Assembly (NCBI GenBank): GCA_024743115.1
Contig: JANSXC010000002.1
Span: forward strand, 288,207-352,206
Direction of reading: 5' to 3'
Origin: a bacterium
Lineage (GTDB): Bacteria > Planctomycetota > UBA1135 > UBA2386
DNA: 64,000 nucleotides
Numbering within the stretch: position 1 is the first letter of the stretch; every line of letters begins with the position of its first letter. This document shows positions 28,055-36,222 of this stretch, piece by piece. Both the position numbers and the translations under genes were made by a program. Under the pieces are notes generated by a model that searched no databases, was not told where the DNA came from, and worked only from the letters and a program-made list of their open reading frames with translations.

Positions 28055-29587
28055 ATGAAGATCAAGTTCTCTGTCGTTCTCACGGCGCTGAGCGCGAGTG
28101 CTCTCGCTCAGACGACCGTCTACTCCAACGCCGCGCCGCGCGCGACCGCTACGGTCATCGCCGGCAGCAACGCTGGCGCCCCGAGCCTGCGCTACTGGGG
28201 TGGCAGCGCCTCCGATGGTACGCGAATGTTCGTGTTCGGCGGCCGCTCCGTCAGCTCGGCTGGCACCGCCGGGTCGGTCTACTACAACGGTCTGGATACC
28301 TACGATCCGGGCACGAACACGTGGACCAACCTGTCGCTCGACGGGGCCGCGGCTGCGCCGTCCAACCGGTTCCGTATGGGGATGGCGTTCGATCCGAACA
28401 ACAACCGCATCGTAGTCTTCGGTGGTCGTGCGAGCGCGACGGGCACGGTCTTCAGCGATTGCCACGCGTTCGACCTCGGTTCGAACACGTGGAGTTCGAT
28501 CGCCAACCCGACGCCGGGCACGACCGGGCCGACCGCTCGGTTCGACACCAAGATGGCGTTCGACGCGAGCTCGGGCACGATCGTCCTGTTCGGCGGCCAG
28601 GGCCCGAGCGGTTCGACCAACCGCTTCGGAGACACCTGGGTGCTGACCGGCACGACGTGGGCAGCGGCGACGCCGGCCGTGAGTCCGTCGGCGCGCGCGA
28701 TCCACGCGATGACCGCGCGTTCGGCGCCGTACGGCGACGTGGTCGTGATCTCGGGTCGTGACGCGGCCAACGCGCGCCTCGACGACACCTGGCGCTGGGA
28801 CAGCACCGCCGGGAACTGGGTGCAGATCAACCCGATCGGCTCGACGGTGCCGGTCACGTTCGGCGGCGGCAACGAGGCGGTCTACGATGCCGCTCGCCAA
28901 GTCGTCACCATCCTGCTCGGTCCGGGTACCGGCACCGCGCCGTCGAACACGACGGGCGCTGGCGGTTGGACCAGCGAGTACGACTGTGTGACCAACGAGT
29001 GGCGCGCGTTCGGCAACAACCTGACGAGTCAGACGTCGGACGATCCGCTGCTCGGCCGCCAGCAGCGCTTCTACGCCGCCTACGTCGCCGGCAAGACGTA
29101 CTTCTGGTGCGGTCAGAACGCACCGTCGGTGGGCGATGCGAACCTGCCGTTCGTCAAGGAGTACCAGGCCAGTCCGTTGTCCGTCGCGCCGGTGCTCGGT
29201 GCTGGTTGCACGGGCTCCGGTGGAGCCATGACCCTGGTGGCGAATGACGCGCCGTGGACCGGCCGGACCTGGACCCTGACCGGCACCGGTTTCGCGGCGA
29301 CCGGACTCGGCGCGATCCTGATCGGTCTCGGTACCCAGTCGACGCCGCTCAACACGCTGCACCCGGCGGGTGGCGCGGGCTGCAACGTGCTCGTCACGAC
29401 CGACGCGACGGCGCTGCTGTTTCCGGCTGCGGGGCAGGCGTCCTACTCGCTCACGCTGCCGTACGATCCGGCGTTCGCGGGCCTGCCGTTGAACGGGCAG
29501 ATGATCGGCGTCGAACTCGATGTGTCGAGCAACATCACGCTGATCACCAGCACGAACGGCATCGGCGGCGTCGTCGGCGCGCTGTAG
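28055..29587 (+). CDS. Secreted kelch-repeat protein with shared C-terminal domain (copy 2)
   Basis: This is a 510-residue paralogue of the gene just upstream: the same signal peptide type (ASALAQ cleavage), the same propeller motifs (MFVFGGR, TYDPGTNTWTNLS, VVFGGRAS, IVLFGGQG), and the same C-terminal domain (GAGCTGSGGAM to IPYDPAF-like LPYDPAFAGLPL). The two align without gaps. Differences concentrate in the propeller loops and the signal peptide, while the long GNEAVYD to CVTN segment is almost unchanged. A role in surface binding or polysaccharide handling fits the next gene, a sulfatase, but this is inference. Confidence 0.85.
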   Translation: MKIKFSVVLTALSASALAQTTVYSNAAPRATATVIAGSNAGAPSLRYWGGSASDGTRMFVFGGRSVSSAGTAGSVYYNGLDTYDPGTNTWTNLSLDGAAAAPSNRFRMGMAFDPNNNRIVVFGGRASATGTVFSDCHAFDLGSNTWSSIANPTPGTTGPTARFDTKMAFDASSGTIVLFGGQGPSGSTNRFGDTWVLTGTTWAAATPAVSPSARAIHAMTARSAPYGDVVVISGRDAANARLDDTWRWDSTAGNWVQINPIGSTVPVTFGGGNEAVYDAARQVVTILLGPGTGTAPSNTTGAGGWTSEYDCVTNEWRAFGNNLTSQTSDDPLLGRQQRFYAAYVAGKTYFWCGQNAPSVGDANLPFVKEYQASPLSVAPVLGAGCTGSGGAMTLVANDAPWTGRTWTLTGTGFAATGLGAILIGLGTQSTPLNTLHPAGGAGCNVLVTTDATALLFPAAGQASYSLTLPYDPAFAGLPLNGQMIGVELDVSSNITLITSTNGIGGVVGAL

Positions 29588-29602
29588 CATGCAAAACGCC
29601 GC

Positions 29603-29621
29603 GCGCCCCCGGGTGGGGCGC
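29603..29621 (+). terminator. GC hairpin between kelch copy 2 and the sulfatase
   Basis: A perfect 7-bp stem (29603-29609 with 29615-29621) closes a 5-nt loop, 15 bp after the kelch stop and 16 bp before the sulfatase start. There is no T-run, so it may attenuate rather than end transcription, or shield the GTG start of the next gene. Confidence 0.35.
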
Positions 29622-29637
29622 CGGCTCCCGAAGCACC

Positions 29638-31404
29638 GTGAAGCAGTACCTCCTCGCGTTCCTGTTCGCCGCCACGGTGGCTGCCCAGTCGGACAACGTG
29701 CTGCTCATCGTCGCCGATGACATCGGCGTGGACTACGTCGGCGCCTACGGCGAGGGCACCAACCCGCCGCCGACGCCCAACATCGACAGCCTCGCGCAAA
29801 ACGGCGTGCTGTTCCGCAATGCCTGGGCGAACCCGAGTTGTTCGCCGACGCGGGCGTCGATCCTGACGGGGCGCTATCCGTTCCGTACGCTGGTGGGGCG
29901 CTGGATCGGCCATTGGCAGAACCCGCAGAACGTGGGCCTGCTGCAGGCCGCCGAGAAGACGTTGCCCGAGCGGCTGGATGCGGTCGCGAGTGGCTATGCG
30001 CATGCGATGGTCGGCAAGTGGCACCTGCACGACTCGTTCCAGTCGATCGACGTGCCGCGCACGATCGGCGGCTTCTCGCACTTCGCGGGTTCGCTCGAGG
30101 GCCAGATCGGCAGCTACACCAACTGGACGCGGGTCGAGAACGCGGTCTCGGCTCCGTCGACGAACTACTGCACGATCCAGAATACGGACGACGCGCTGAC
30201 CTGGATCCAGGCGCAGACCGGACCCTGGGTCTGCGTGCTGACCTACCAGGCACCGCACGTTCCTTACCATGCGCCCCCGGCCAATCTGCACACGCAGAAC
30301 CTCAGCGGCCTGTCGCCGCAGTCGAATCACACGCCCGCGAACATCCCGTTCTATCGCGCGATGGTCGAGTCGCTCGACACCGAGATGGGGCGGTTGTTTC
30401 AGACGCTCGGCCCGGCCGTCATGGCGTCGACGAACGTGATCTTCGTCGGCGACAACGGCACCGTGCAGCGGCAGTCGGTCGCGCCGTTCGACGGCACGCG
30501 TGCCAAGGGCACACCCTATGAGGGCGGCATCAACGTGCCGCTCATCGTGTCGGGGCCCAGCGTGCAGCAGCCCGGCCGCGAGGTCACGGCGTTGGCCTGT
30601 GCGGTGGATCTGTTCTCGACCGTGCTCGATCTCACGAACGCCGGTCACGCGGTGGCGCCGTTCGAGGTCATCGACAGTCGGAGCCTGGTGCCCTATCTCA
30701 CGGATCCCGCGCAGGTGCCACTGCGACAGTTCGCGTTCACCGAGCAGTTCGTCGGCACGGCCTGGCCGGCACCGAACAACAACGGTCACGCGACGATCCG
30801 TGACGCGCGGTACAAGCTGATCCATCGCTACTCGGGCAGCGATGAGCTGTTCGACCTGCAGGTCGATCCGTGGGAGAACAACAATCTCGTCAACAGCTCC
30901 AATCCGCAGGTGCAGCAGGCGCGGGCGGCGCTCTTGGCCGAGATCAACCGACTGCGGAGCACCGGCGGCACGGCGTCGAATCTCGTCGTGTTCGGCACGA
31001 GCACGTGTCCGGGCTGGAACGGGCCGCCCGCGATCGCGGCGACAGGTAGTGCGTCGCCCGGTGGCGCGGTGAGCATCACGCTCGCGGGGGGCGGCCGGTT
31101 CTTCTTCGGCGGCTCCGCGTTCTGTCTGCTCGGGTTCTCGTGGACGACCTGGGCGGGCCAGGCCTTGCCCGTCAGCCTCGCGCCCTACGGCGGGCCGGCG
31201 AACTGCCGGCTATCGTCCTCGCCGGAGTTCGTGGCGTGGCGCCAGACCGACCTGCTGGGCCAGGCGACGTTCACGCTGAACATCCCGAACACGACGGCCT
31301 ATGTCGGCACCGAGGTCTTCGGTGCCTGGCTGTCCGTCGATCCGGGAGCGAACGCGCTCGACCTCGTGCCGTCGAACTCGGTGTTGATCCGATTCGAGCC
31401 CTGA
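29638..31404 (+). CDS. Secreted sulfatase with shared C-terminal domain
   Basis: The protein has 588 residues from a GTG start that gives a clean signal peptide (KQYLLAFLFAATVAAQ). The sulfatase fold begins with NVLLIVADDIGVDYVG (Asp metal ligands). The formylglycine site is C68-S-P-T-R in CSPTRASILTGRYP. Further motifs are MVGKWHLHD, APHVPYHAPP and FVGDNGTVQ. Cys-type sulfatases need a formylglycine-generating enzyme encoded elsewhere. Residues about 455-588 are the beta-rich C-terminal domain (from TSTCPGWNG to IPNTTAYVG), the same type as on the kelch proteins. Planctomycetes use many such enzymes on sulfated algal polysaccharides; the actual substrate is unknown. Confidence 0.92.
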   Translation: MKQYLLAFLFAATVAAQSDNVLLIVADDIGVDYVGAYGEGTNPPPTPNIDSLAQNGVLFRNAWANPSCSPTRASILTGRYPFRTLVGRWIGHWQNPQNVGLLQAAEKTLPERLDAVASGYAHAMVGKWHLHDSFQSIDVPRTIGGFSHFAGSLEGQIGSYTNWTRVENAVSAPSTNYCTIQNTDDALTWIQAQTGPWVCVLTYQAPHVPYHAPPANLHTQNLSGLSPQSNHTPANIPFYRAMVESLDTEMGRLFQTLGPAVMASTNVIFVGDNGTVQRQSVAPFDGTRAKGTPYEGGINVPLIVSGPSVQQPGREVTALACAVDLFSTVLDLTNAGHAVAPFEVIDSRSLVPYLTDPAQVPLRQFAFTEQFVGTAWPAPNNNGHATIRDARYKLIHRYSGSDELFDLQVDPWENNNLVNSSNPQVQQARAALLAEINRLRSTGGTASNLVVFGTSTCPGWNGPPAIAATGSASPGGAVSITLAGGGRFFFGGSAFCLLGFSWTTWAGQALPVSLAPYGGPANCRLSSSPEFVAWRQTDLLGQATFTLNIPNTTAYVGTEVFGAWLSVDPGANALDLVPSNSVLIRFEP

Positions 31405-31439
31405 GCCGCACGGCCGCTCGGTGGGTGGTCAGCGCACGC

Positions 31440-32627
31440 TCAGTGCACGACACCGAGTGCGGGCAGGCTCGCGACCAGTCCCGTGGTCGAATCCCAGGTC
31501 ACGCCCTGCCACATCAGCTGCAGCCCGAGGAACCCCGAGTTGCCCGGGACGAACTGCTGCGCGGTCACCGGGGCGTTCCCGACCGCGGCGAAGAGCCAGA
31601 CGTTCGGATCGAGCCAGAGCGGCGCGGCAATGCCCGGGATGTGGATCGGTGTGCCCGGCAACCCGAGGGCGACGATCGCGAGATGTCCGACCGGATCCTG
31701 GACCGTCGCGACGATCGTGCCACCGAGTGTCGCGGGCGAGATCGACAGCTCGGGCAGGTCCGTCATCGTGGTTTGCACCGTGGCGGCGGCGATCGGGAAA
31801 CTGCCGACCTGAAACACGGCGGCCGGGTCGAGGTCGGCCTCGCCCGTGCCCGTGATTGCGGGCCCCGTGTAGGTCGAGAACGGGAAGGTGAGGCCACTCT
31901 CGTACGTGCCCGACACGATGCGAAGGTCCGAGCGGTGCAGCGTGATTGCCGGTGCCGTGTTGCTGGCCGAGACCGCCGACGCGAATCGGATCGTCGAGTT
32001 CTGCAGTTCTGCGCGGCTGTCGTCGAGTTCGATGCCGGGTGCCGCGGGGACCGTGATCGTACCGAGCGGGTAGCTGACCGAATACGAGTAACGGTTGGCC
32101 ACCGTGAGCCGCCGGGCGACGAGCGTGGAGGCCCGGCTGGTCACGCGGTGAAACAGGCAATCGTCGAGCAGAACCTGGCTGCACGACTGCAGTCGCAGCA
32201 GTCCGCCCAACGGATGGCTGTTGGGCGGGTGGACCTGCTCGAGGGTGATGTCCTCGAGCACGATCCGACCCGCGTTGCCGGTGGCGAAGACCGATCCTGC
32301 GGCCAGCGTCAGGCCGCGCAGGACCACCGATTGGTGCACCGCGAGATTGTAGATCTGAACTGCACCGAACCCGTTGGAACTCGGGAGGGTCGCGTTGTCG
32401 GCGAGGATCGTGATCCCCATGCCGTCGATCGTGAAGTCGAGGTAGTTGCCGGGGCGCACGACCAGCGTCGAACCGTCCGGCACCGCAGCGATGGCGGTCG
32501 CGATCTCGAGGAAGTTCGTACCCGGACCGTTCGCGGCATCGACAACGTAGGTCTGGGCTGACAGTTGCAGGCCGGTCAGGGTGAGGATCGAGAGCAGGCG
32601 TGTTGGCACGGGGGGGCGGTTCATCAC
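31440..32627 (-). CDS. Secreted beta-helix-like protein with shared C-terminal domain (a)
   Basis: The protein has 395 residues. A signal peptide (hydrophobic about 10-22, cut near LSAQ) is followed by repeats of short strands of the right-handed parallel beta-helix type (SVVLRGLTLAAGS, GRIVLEDITLEQV, CSQVLLDDCLFHRV). These resemble pectate-lyase-like or polymorphic outer-membrane-type proteins. A C-terminal domain with FVPGNSGFLGLQLMWQ corresponds to the domain on the sulfatase and the kelch proteins. No catalytic residues of polysaccharide lyases were identified. It is adjacent to, and in the same orientation as, a paralogue. Confidence 0.75.
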   Translation of the reverse strand: MMNRPPVPTRLLSILTLTGLQLSAQTYVVDAANGPGTNFLEIATAIAAVPDGSTLVVRPGNYLDFTIDGMGITILADNATLPSSNGFGAVQIYNLAVHQSVVLRGLTLAAGSVFATGNAGRIVLEDITLEQVHPPNSHPLGGLLRLQSCSQVLLDDCLFHRVTSRASTLVARRLTVANRYSYSVSYPLGTITVPAAPGIELDDSRAELQNSTIRFASAVSASNTAPAITLHRSDLRIVSGTYESGLTFPFSTYTGPAITGTGEADLDPAAVFQVGSFPIAAATVQTTMTDLPELSISPATLGGTIVATVQDPVGHLAIVALGLPGTPIHIPGIAAPLWLDPNVWLFAAVGNAPVTAQQFVPGNSGFLGLQLMWQGVTWDSTTGLVASLPALGVVH

Positions 32628-32688
32628 GTGCGGTTCGCGACAACGGAGCGTTCGAAGGTCGCCACCGTGTTCGCTCGTACTTCGGTGC

Positions 32689-33858
32689 TCAGGGCGTGAC
32701 GATCGCGCTCGCGGTCGTCACCCGAATACCACTGGTGCCGAGGCTGAAACCCTGGAGCCAGATACCGGTCCCTGCGGGCACCGTTGTCGGTAGTTGACTC
32801 GTCCACGTCGCACGCCCGGTCGGCGAGGTCACGAGGCCGAGCAGGGAGAAGGAGAGTTGATGGTCGAGGTAGACCCAGCCGCCATAATCGAACGTGGGGG
32901 CCGGAGCCGGAAAGCCCGCACGGAGGATCGTGAACCCGCCGGGCTCGCCCTCCACGGACACATCGAGTCGGTGGGTCGAGTCGATGCCGGCGCCGAGCGC
33001 CGGAACGAAATCGTGGGTCACGGTCGCGTTCGTCACGACCCCGACCGTGGCGTTCGCGCCGACGACCACGTGGTTCGGTCCGCACGAGCCGTAGCCGACG
33101 ACGGCAGCGGCCAGGAAGCCCGGATTCAGTTGCGAGGTGCCGGCCACCCGTAACTCGCTGCCGCATAGTCCGACCGCCGGGCCGCCGGATCCGATCGTTG
33201 CCGGGTAGCCGGTCACCGTCGTATCGATCAGCACGACCTCGCTGTCGTATGGTTGCAACGGCGGCGCGATGCTGCTGGCAGTGATGTGACAGCGATGCAT
33301 GGTGACCAGGCGATTACGCGCGAGGTTCATCACGCCCGCGCTGCCGTACATCGAATGCAGCGAGCAGTCGGTCAGGGTGACGAGGTCGCAGTCCGTGATC
33401 TGGATCTGGTTGGCGCTCGGGAACCCGAACTGCACGGCGTCGCGGTCGATGTTGTGGAGGTGCACCGTCCCGGCGTTGGAGAACAACAGCAGGTGGCACT
33501 GACCCGTGGTGGAGCCGCCGCTGACGAACGGCGCGAGGCGCAGGTCGCGTAGTACGACGTGCTGCCCAGCGGGTACGCCCTGGATCCGGAGCGCACCGAC
33601 GAACCCGGGTTGGCCGCCGATCCCCAGGATCGTGAGGCCGTGATCGATCGTCGCGCCGGAGTAGGGCGCGACGGTCGGGTCGACCCAGCGCACGAGCAGG
33701 ACGTCGCCGTTGCTCGATGCGGCCACGGCGGCGTCGAGGCCGGTGAAGTGCGTGCCCGGTCGGTTCAGGGAATCGACGATCCAGGTCGCCTGCGCGACTC
33801 CGAGGGTCGTCGACAACAAGGTCGCTAGGGCTGCGAGAGACGATCGTGTCGGCATCAT
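32689..33858 (-). CDS. Secreted beta-helix-like protein with shared C-terminal domain (b)
   Basis: The protein is about 389 residues from a double-ATG start (33858/33855). The signal peptide is LAALATLLSTTLGVAQA. The opening ATWIVDSLNRPGTHFTGLDA parallels YVVDAANGPGTNFLEIATA of the next gene, and the same beta-helix strands follow (HVVLRDLRLAP, QIQITDCDLVTLTDCSL, NRLVTMHRCHI). The C-terminus (PTTVPAGTGIWLQGFSL) is a version of the shared domain. The two genes are therefore tandem diverged paralogues. The open frame extends about 200 bp further upstream without a usable signal peptide; that part was rejected. Confidence 0.75.
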   Translation of the reverse strand: MMPTRSSLAALATLLSTTLGVAQATWIVDSLNRPGTHFTGLDAAVAASSNGDVLLVRWVDPTVAPYSGATIDHGLTILGIGGQPGFVGALRIQGVPAGQHVVLRDLRLAPFVSGGSTTGQCHLLLFSNAGTVHLHNIDRDAVQFGFPSANQIQITDCDLVTLTDCSLHSMYGSAGVMNLARNRLVTMHRCHITASSIAPPLQPYDSEVVLIDTTVTGYPATIGSGGPAVGLCGSELRVAGTSQLNPGFLAAAVVGYGSCGPNHVVVGANATVGVVTNATVTHDFVPALGAGIDSTHRLDVSVEGEPGGFTILRAGFPAPAPTFDYGGWVYLDHQLSFSLLGLVTSPTGRATWTSQLPTTVPAGTGIWLQGFSLGTSGIRVTTASAIVTP

Positions 33859-34108
33859 GACGAACTCGGAGAGCGAGGGGCGACATCCCGGACGGGCTCG
33901 TTCCGGTCGGTTGCCAGGGGGCCTCAGCATAGCAACTTCGGTGCCGTCCGGTGTGGATGGACGACTCACGGGCGCGGCGGAAGCTGCGGGCGATTCGATG
34001 GCGTTGGGCCGGCGGGACCCCGTCGCTGCATGTCCGGGTGCCGTCGGCCGCGATGGCAAACTCCGGTCGGACGAGCGCGCCGTGCGGCACCTCGCAGAGG
34101 ACTGCAGT

Positions 34109-34894
34109 TCAGCGTTGGGTGTTGGCCTTCGGCCGCCAGGTCTTCTCCTGCTCGACGACCTGCGGGATCATCTGGCGTAGCGCCTCAGCGCGCGCGAGCG
34201 GATCGGGGTGCGTGCTCATCCACTCGGGCGTGCCGCCGGCGCCGAGCTTTGCCATGCGTTCCCAGAGCTTCGGCGCCTCGTTCGGGTCGTAGCCGGCGCG
34301 AACCGCGAAGCGCAGGCCGAGTTCGTCGGCCTCGCTCTCGTGGTCGCGGGAGTACGGCAGTAGGACGCCGTACTGGGCGCCGGCGCCAATGACACCCATG
34401 ACGAGTCCGCGCGTGCCCTCCTCCATCTCCGCCACGCCGAGTCCGGCGTCGATCGCCGCCGACGCGACGTTGGTCAGCAGGCCCTGCGTCATGCGCTTGC
34501 CACCGTGCCGCAGGACCGCGTGCGCGACCTCGTGTCCCATGACGGCGGCGAGGCCGTCCTCGTTCTGCGTCACGGGCAGGATGCCGGTGTAGATCGCGAT
34601 GCGACCGTTCGGCAGGCAGAACGCGTTCGGCGTGTCGTCGGCTTTCAGCAGCTTCGCTTCCCAGGGAAAGCTCTCGTCCGCCGCGGCGGCGATCTTGCGT
34701 GCGACGCGCTGCACCATCTCGTAGTCGCGGCCCGACGTGACTTCGCCGTGCTGCTTCACGGCGTCGGTGTAGGCCTGCGCGCTCAGCGGCTCGAGTTCTT
34801 CGTCGCTGTAGAGGTTGAGGTTGCCCAGAGCCTCGCAGCCGACGAGGGCGAGCACGAGTGGGGCGGCGAGGAGCCATCGCAGGGAATGCAGCAT
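34109..34894 (-). CDS. M48-family metallopeptidase lipoprotein
   Basis: The protein has 261 residues. The lipoprotein signal ends at Cys20 (LALVGC). The zinc motif H121-E-V-A-H125 and the later ESEADELG third-ligand motif (about 186-193) place it in the M48/Oma1-type family, which in bacteria includes BepA and YcaL, outer-membrane quality-control peptidases. The conserved THPDP motif near the C-terminus also fits. The lipid anchor suggests the periplasmic side of a membrane. The gene is divergent from the thiolase. Confidence 0.9.
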   Translation of the reverse strand: MLHSLRWLLAAPLVLALVGCEALGNLNLYSDEELEPLSAQAYTDAVKQHGEVTSGRDYEMVQRVARKIAAAADESFPWEAKLLKADDTPNAFCLPNGRIAIYTGILPVTQNEDGLAAVMGHEVAHAVLRHGGKRMTQGLLTNVASAAIDAGLGVAEMEEGTRGLVMGVIGAGAQYGVLLPYSRDHESEADELGLRFAVRAGYDPNEAPKLWERMAKLGAGGTPEWMSTHPDPLARAEALRQMIPQVVEQEKTWRPKANTQR

Positions 34895-35017
34895 GGCGAC
34901 GATGTTACGGTGCTTTGCGGAAGCTTTCGATCGCCGGGGGCTGCCGCTGCCGGCTCCGGTACGGTTGGGCGGGCCTCCAATCTTGCCTCGCCGGCGGCCA
35001 TGGACCATGCTCTGCGG

Positions 35018-36217
35018 ATGCAATCAGAACTGGTGATCGTGGGCGGTGCGCGCACCGCCATGGCGGAATATTCGGGCACGCCTGGTTTCGGGAAGTTCAA
35101 GGACGTGAGCGCCATCGACCTCGCGGCGCACGCGGCCAAGGCGGCGCTCGAGCGCACGGGCGCGAAGGCGGAAATGGTCGACGAGACGTTCGTCGGCAAC
35201 GCGTCGCAGAGCAGCTCGGATGCGATCTACGGCGCGCGCCACGTCGCACTCAAGGCCGGCGTACCGTTCGACAAGCCGGCACTCACGATCAATCGGCTCT
35301 GTGGTTCGGGCATCCAGTCGGTCGTCTCGGCGGCGCACAGTCTCTTGCTCGGAGAGAACAAGCTTTGCCTGGCTGGCGGGATGGAAAACATGTCGCAGGT
35401 GCCGCACGTGATCCGCGGCGCGCGCGAGGGTTTCCGCTTCGGCATGGAGCCGAAGATCGAGGACCTGTTGTTCGCGGCGCTCTACGATCCGTTCTGCAAG
35501 TTCTTCATGGCGCAGACTGCGGAGAACGTCGCGAAGAAGCTCGAGATCCCCCGTGAGGAGCAGGACGAGTACGCGCTGCGCAGCCATCAGCTCGGTGCCG
35601 CCGCGGTCAAGGCCGGCAAGTTCGGCGCCGAGATCGCGCCGCTGACGGTGACGAAGGGCCGCAAGGAGTTCGTCGTCGATACCGATGACCACATCAAGCC
35701 GGAGACCTCGCTCGAGGCGCTGGCGAAGCTGCGGGCCGCGTTCGGCAAGGAGGGCACGGTGACCGCCGGCAACGCATCGGGCATCGTCGATGGTGCCGCG
35801 ATGCTCGTCGTGACGACGGCCGAGCAGGCCAAGGAATTGGGTCTGACGCCGAAGGTGAAGATCAAGTCGTGGGGGCTCGCGGGCGTCGAGCCCGAGGTCA
35901 TGGGGCTCGGTCCCGTGCCCGCGATTCGCAAGGCCTGTGACCAGGCGGGGATCAAGGTCTCCGACCTCGATCTCGTCGAGATCAACGAAGCGTTCTCCGC
36001 GCAGTATCTCGGCTGTGAGAAGGAGCTCGGTCTCGACCGGGACAAGTGCAACGTCAACGGCGGCGCGATCGCGCTCGGTCACCCGCTCGGCGCCACCGGT
36101 ACGCGTCTGCTGCTCACGCTCGTGCGTGAGATGGAGGAGACGGGTAAGGCGCTTGGCTGTGCGTCCGCGTGCATCGGTGGTGGCCAGGGCATCGCGATGA
36201 TCCTCGAAAAGGTGTGA
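35018..36217 (+). CDS. Acetyl-CoA C-acetyltransferase (thiolase)
   Basis: Thiolases make or cleave acetoacetyl-CoA (biosynthetic type) or 3-ketoacyl-CoA. The protein has 399 residues, normal length. The nucleophilic Cys is in NRLCGSGIQS, the catalytic His in NGGAIALGHPLGATG, and the second Cys in CASACIGGGQG. I chose the ATG at 35018 just before QSELVIVGGARTA; an ATG at 35000 is also possible. The aconitase family gene begins 5 bp after its stop, so both are probably on one transcript. No further fatty-acid or polyhydroxybutyrate gene is next to it. Confidence 0.93.
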   Translation: MQSELVIVGGARTAMAEYSGTPGFGKFKDVSAIDLAAHAAKAALERTGAKAEMVDETFVGNASQSSSDAIYGARHVALKAGVPFDKPALTINRLCGSGIQSVVSAAHSLLLGENKLCLAGGMENMSQVPHVIRGAREGFRFGMEPKIEDLLFAALYDPFCKFFMAQTAENVAKKLEIPREEQDEYALRSHQLGAAAVKAGKFGAEIAPLTVTKGRKEFVVDTDDHIKPETSLEALAKLRAAFGKEGTVTAGNASGIVDGAAMLVVTTAEQAKELGLTPKVKIKSWGLAGVEPEVMGLGPVPAIRKACDQAGIKVSDLDLVEINEAFSAQYLGCEKELGLDRDKCNVNGGAIALGHPLGATGTRLLLTLVREMEETGKALGCASACIGGGQGIAMILEKV

Positions 36218-36222
36218 GCCGA

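Noticed and set aside
28001-29590. A 529-codon antisense frame exactly covering kelch copy 2
   Set aside because: It is a mirror of a strong sense gene with signal peptide and kelch motifs, and its product is Arg-rich without domain features.
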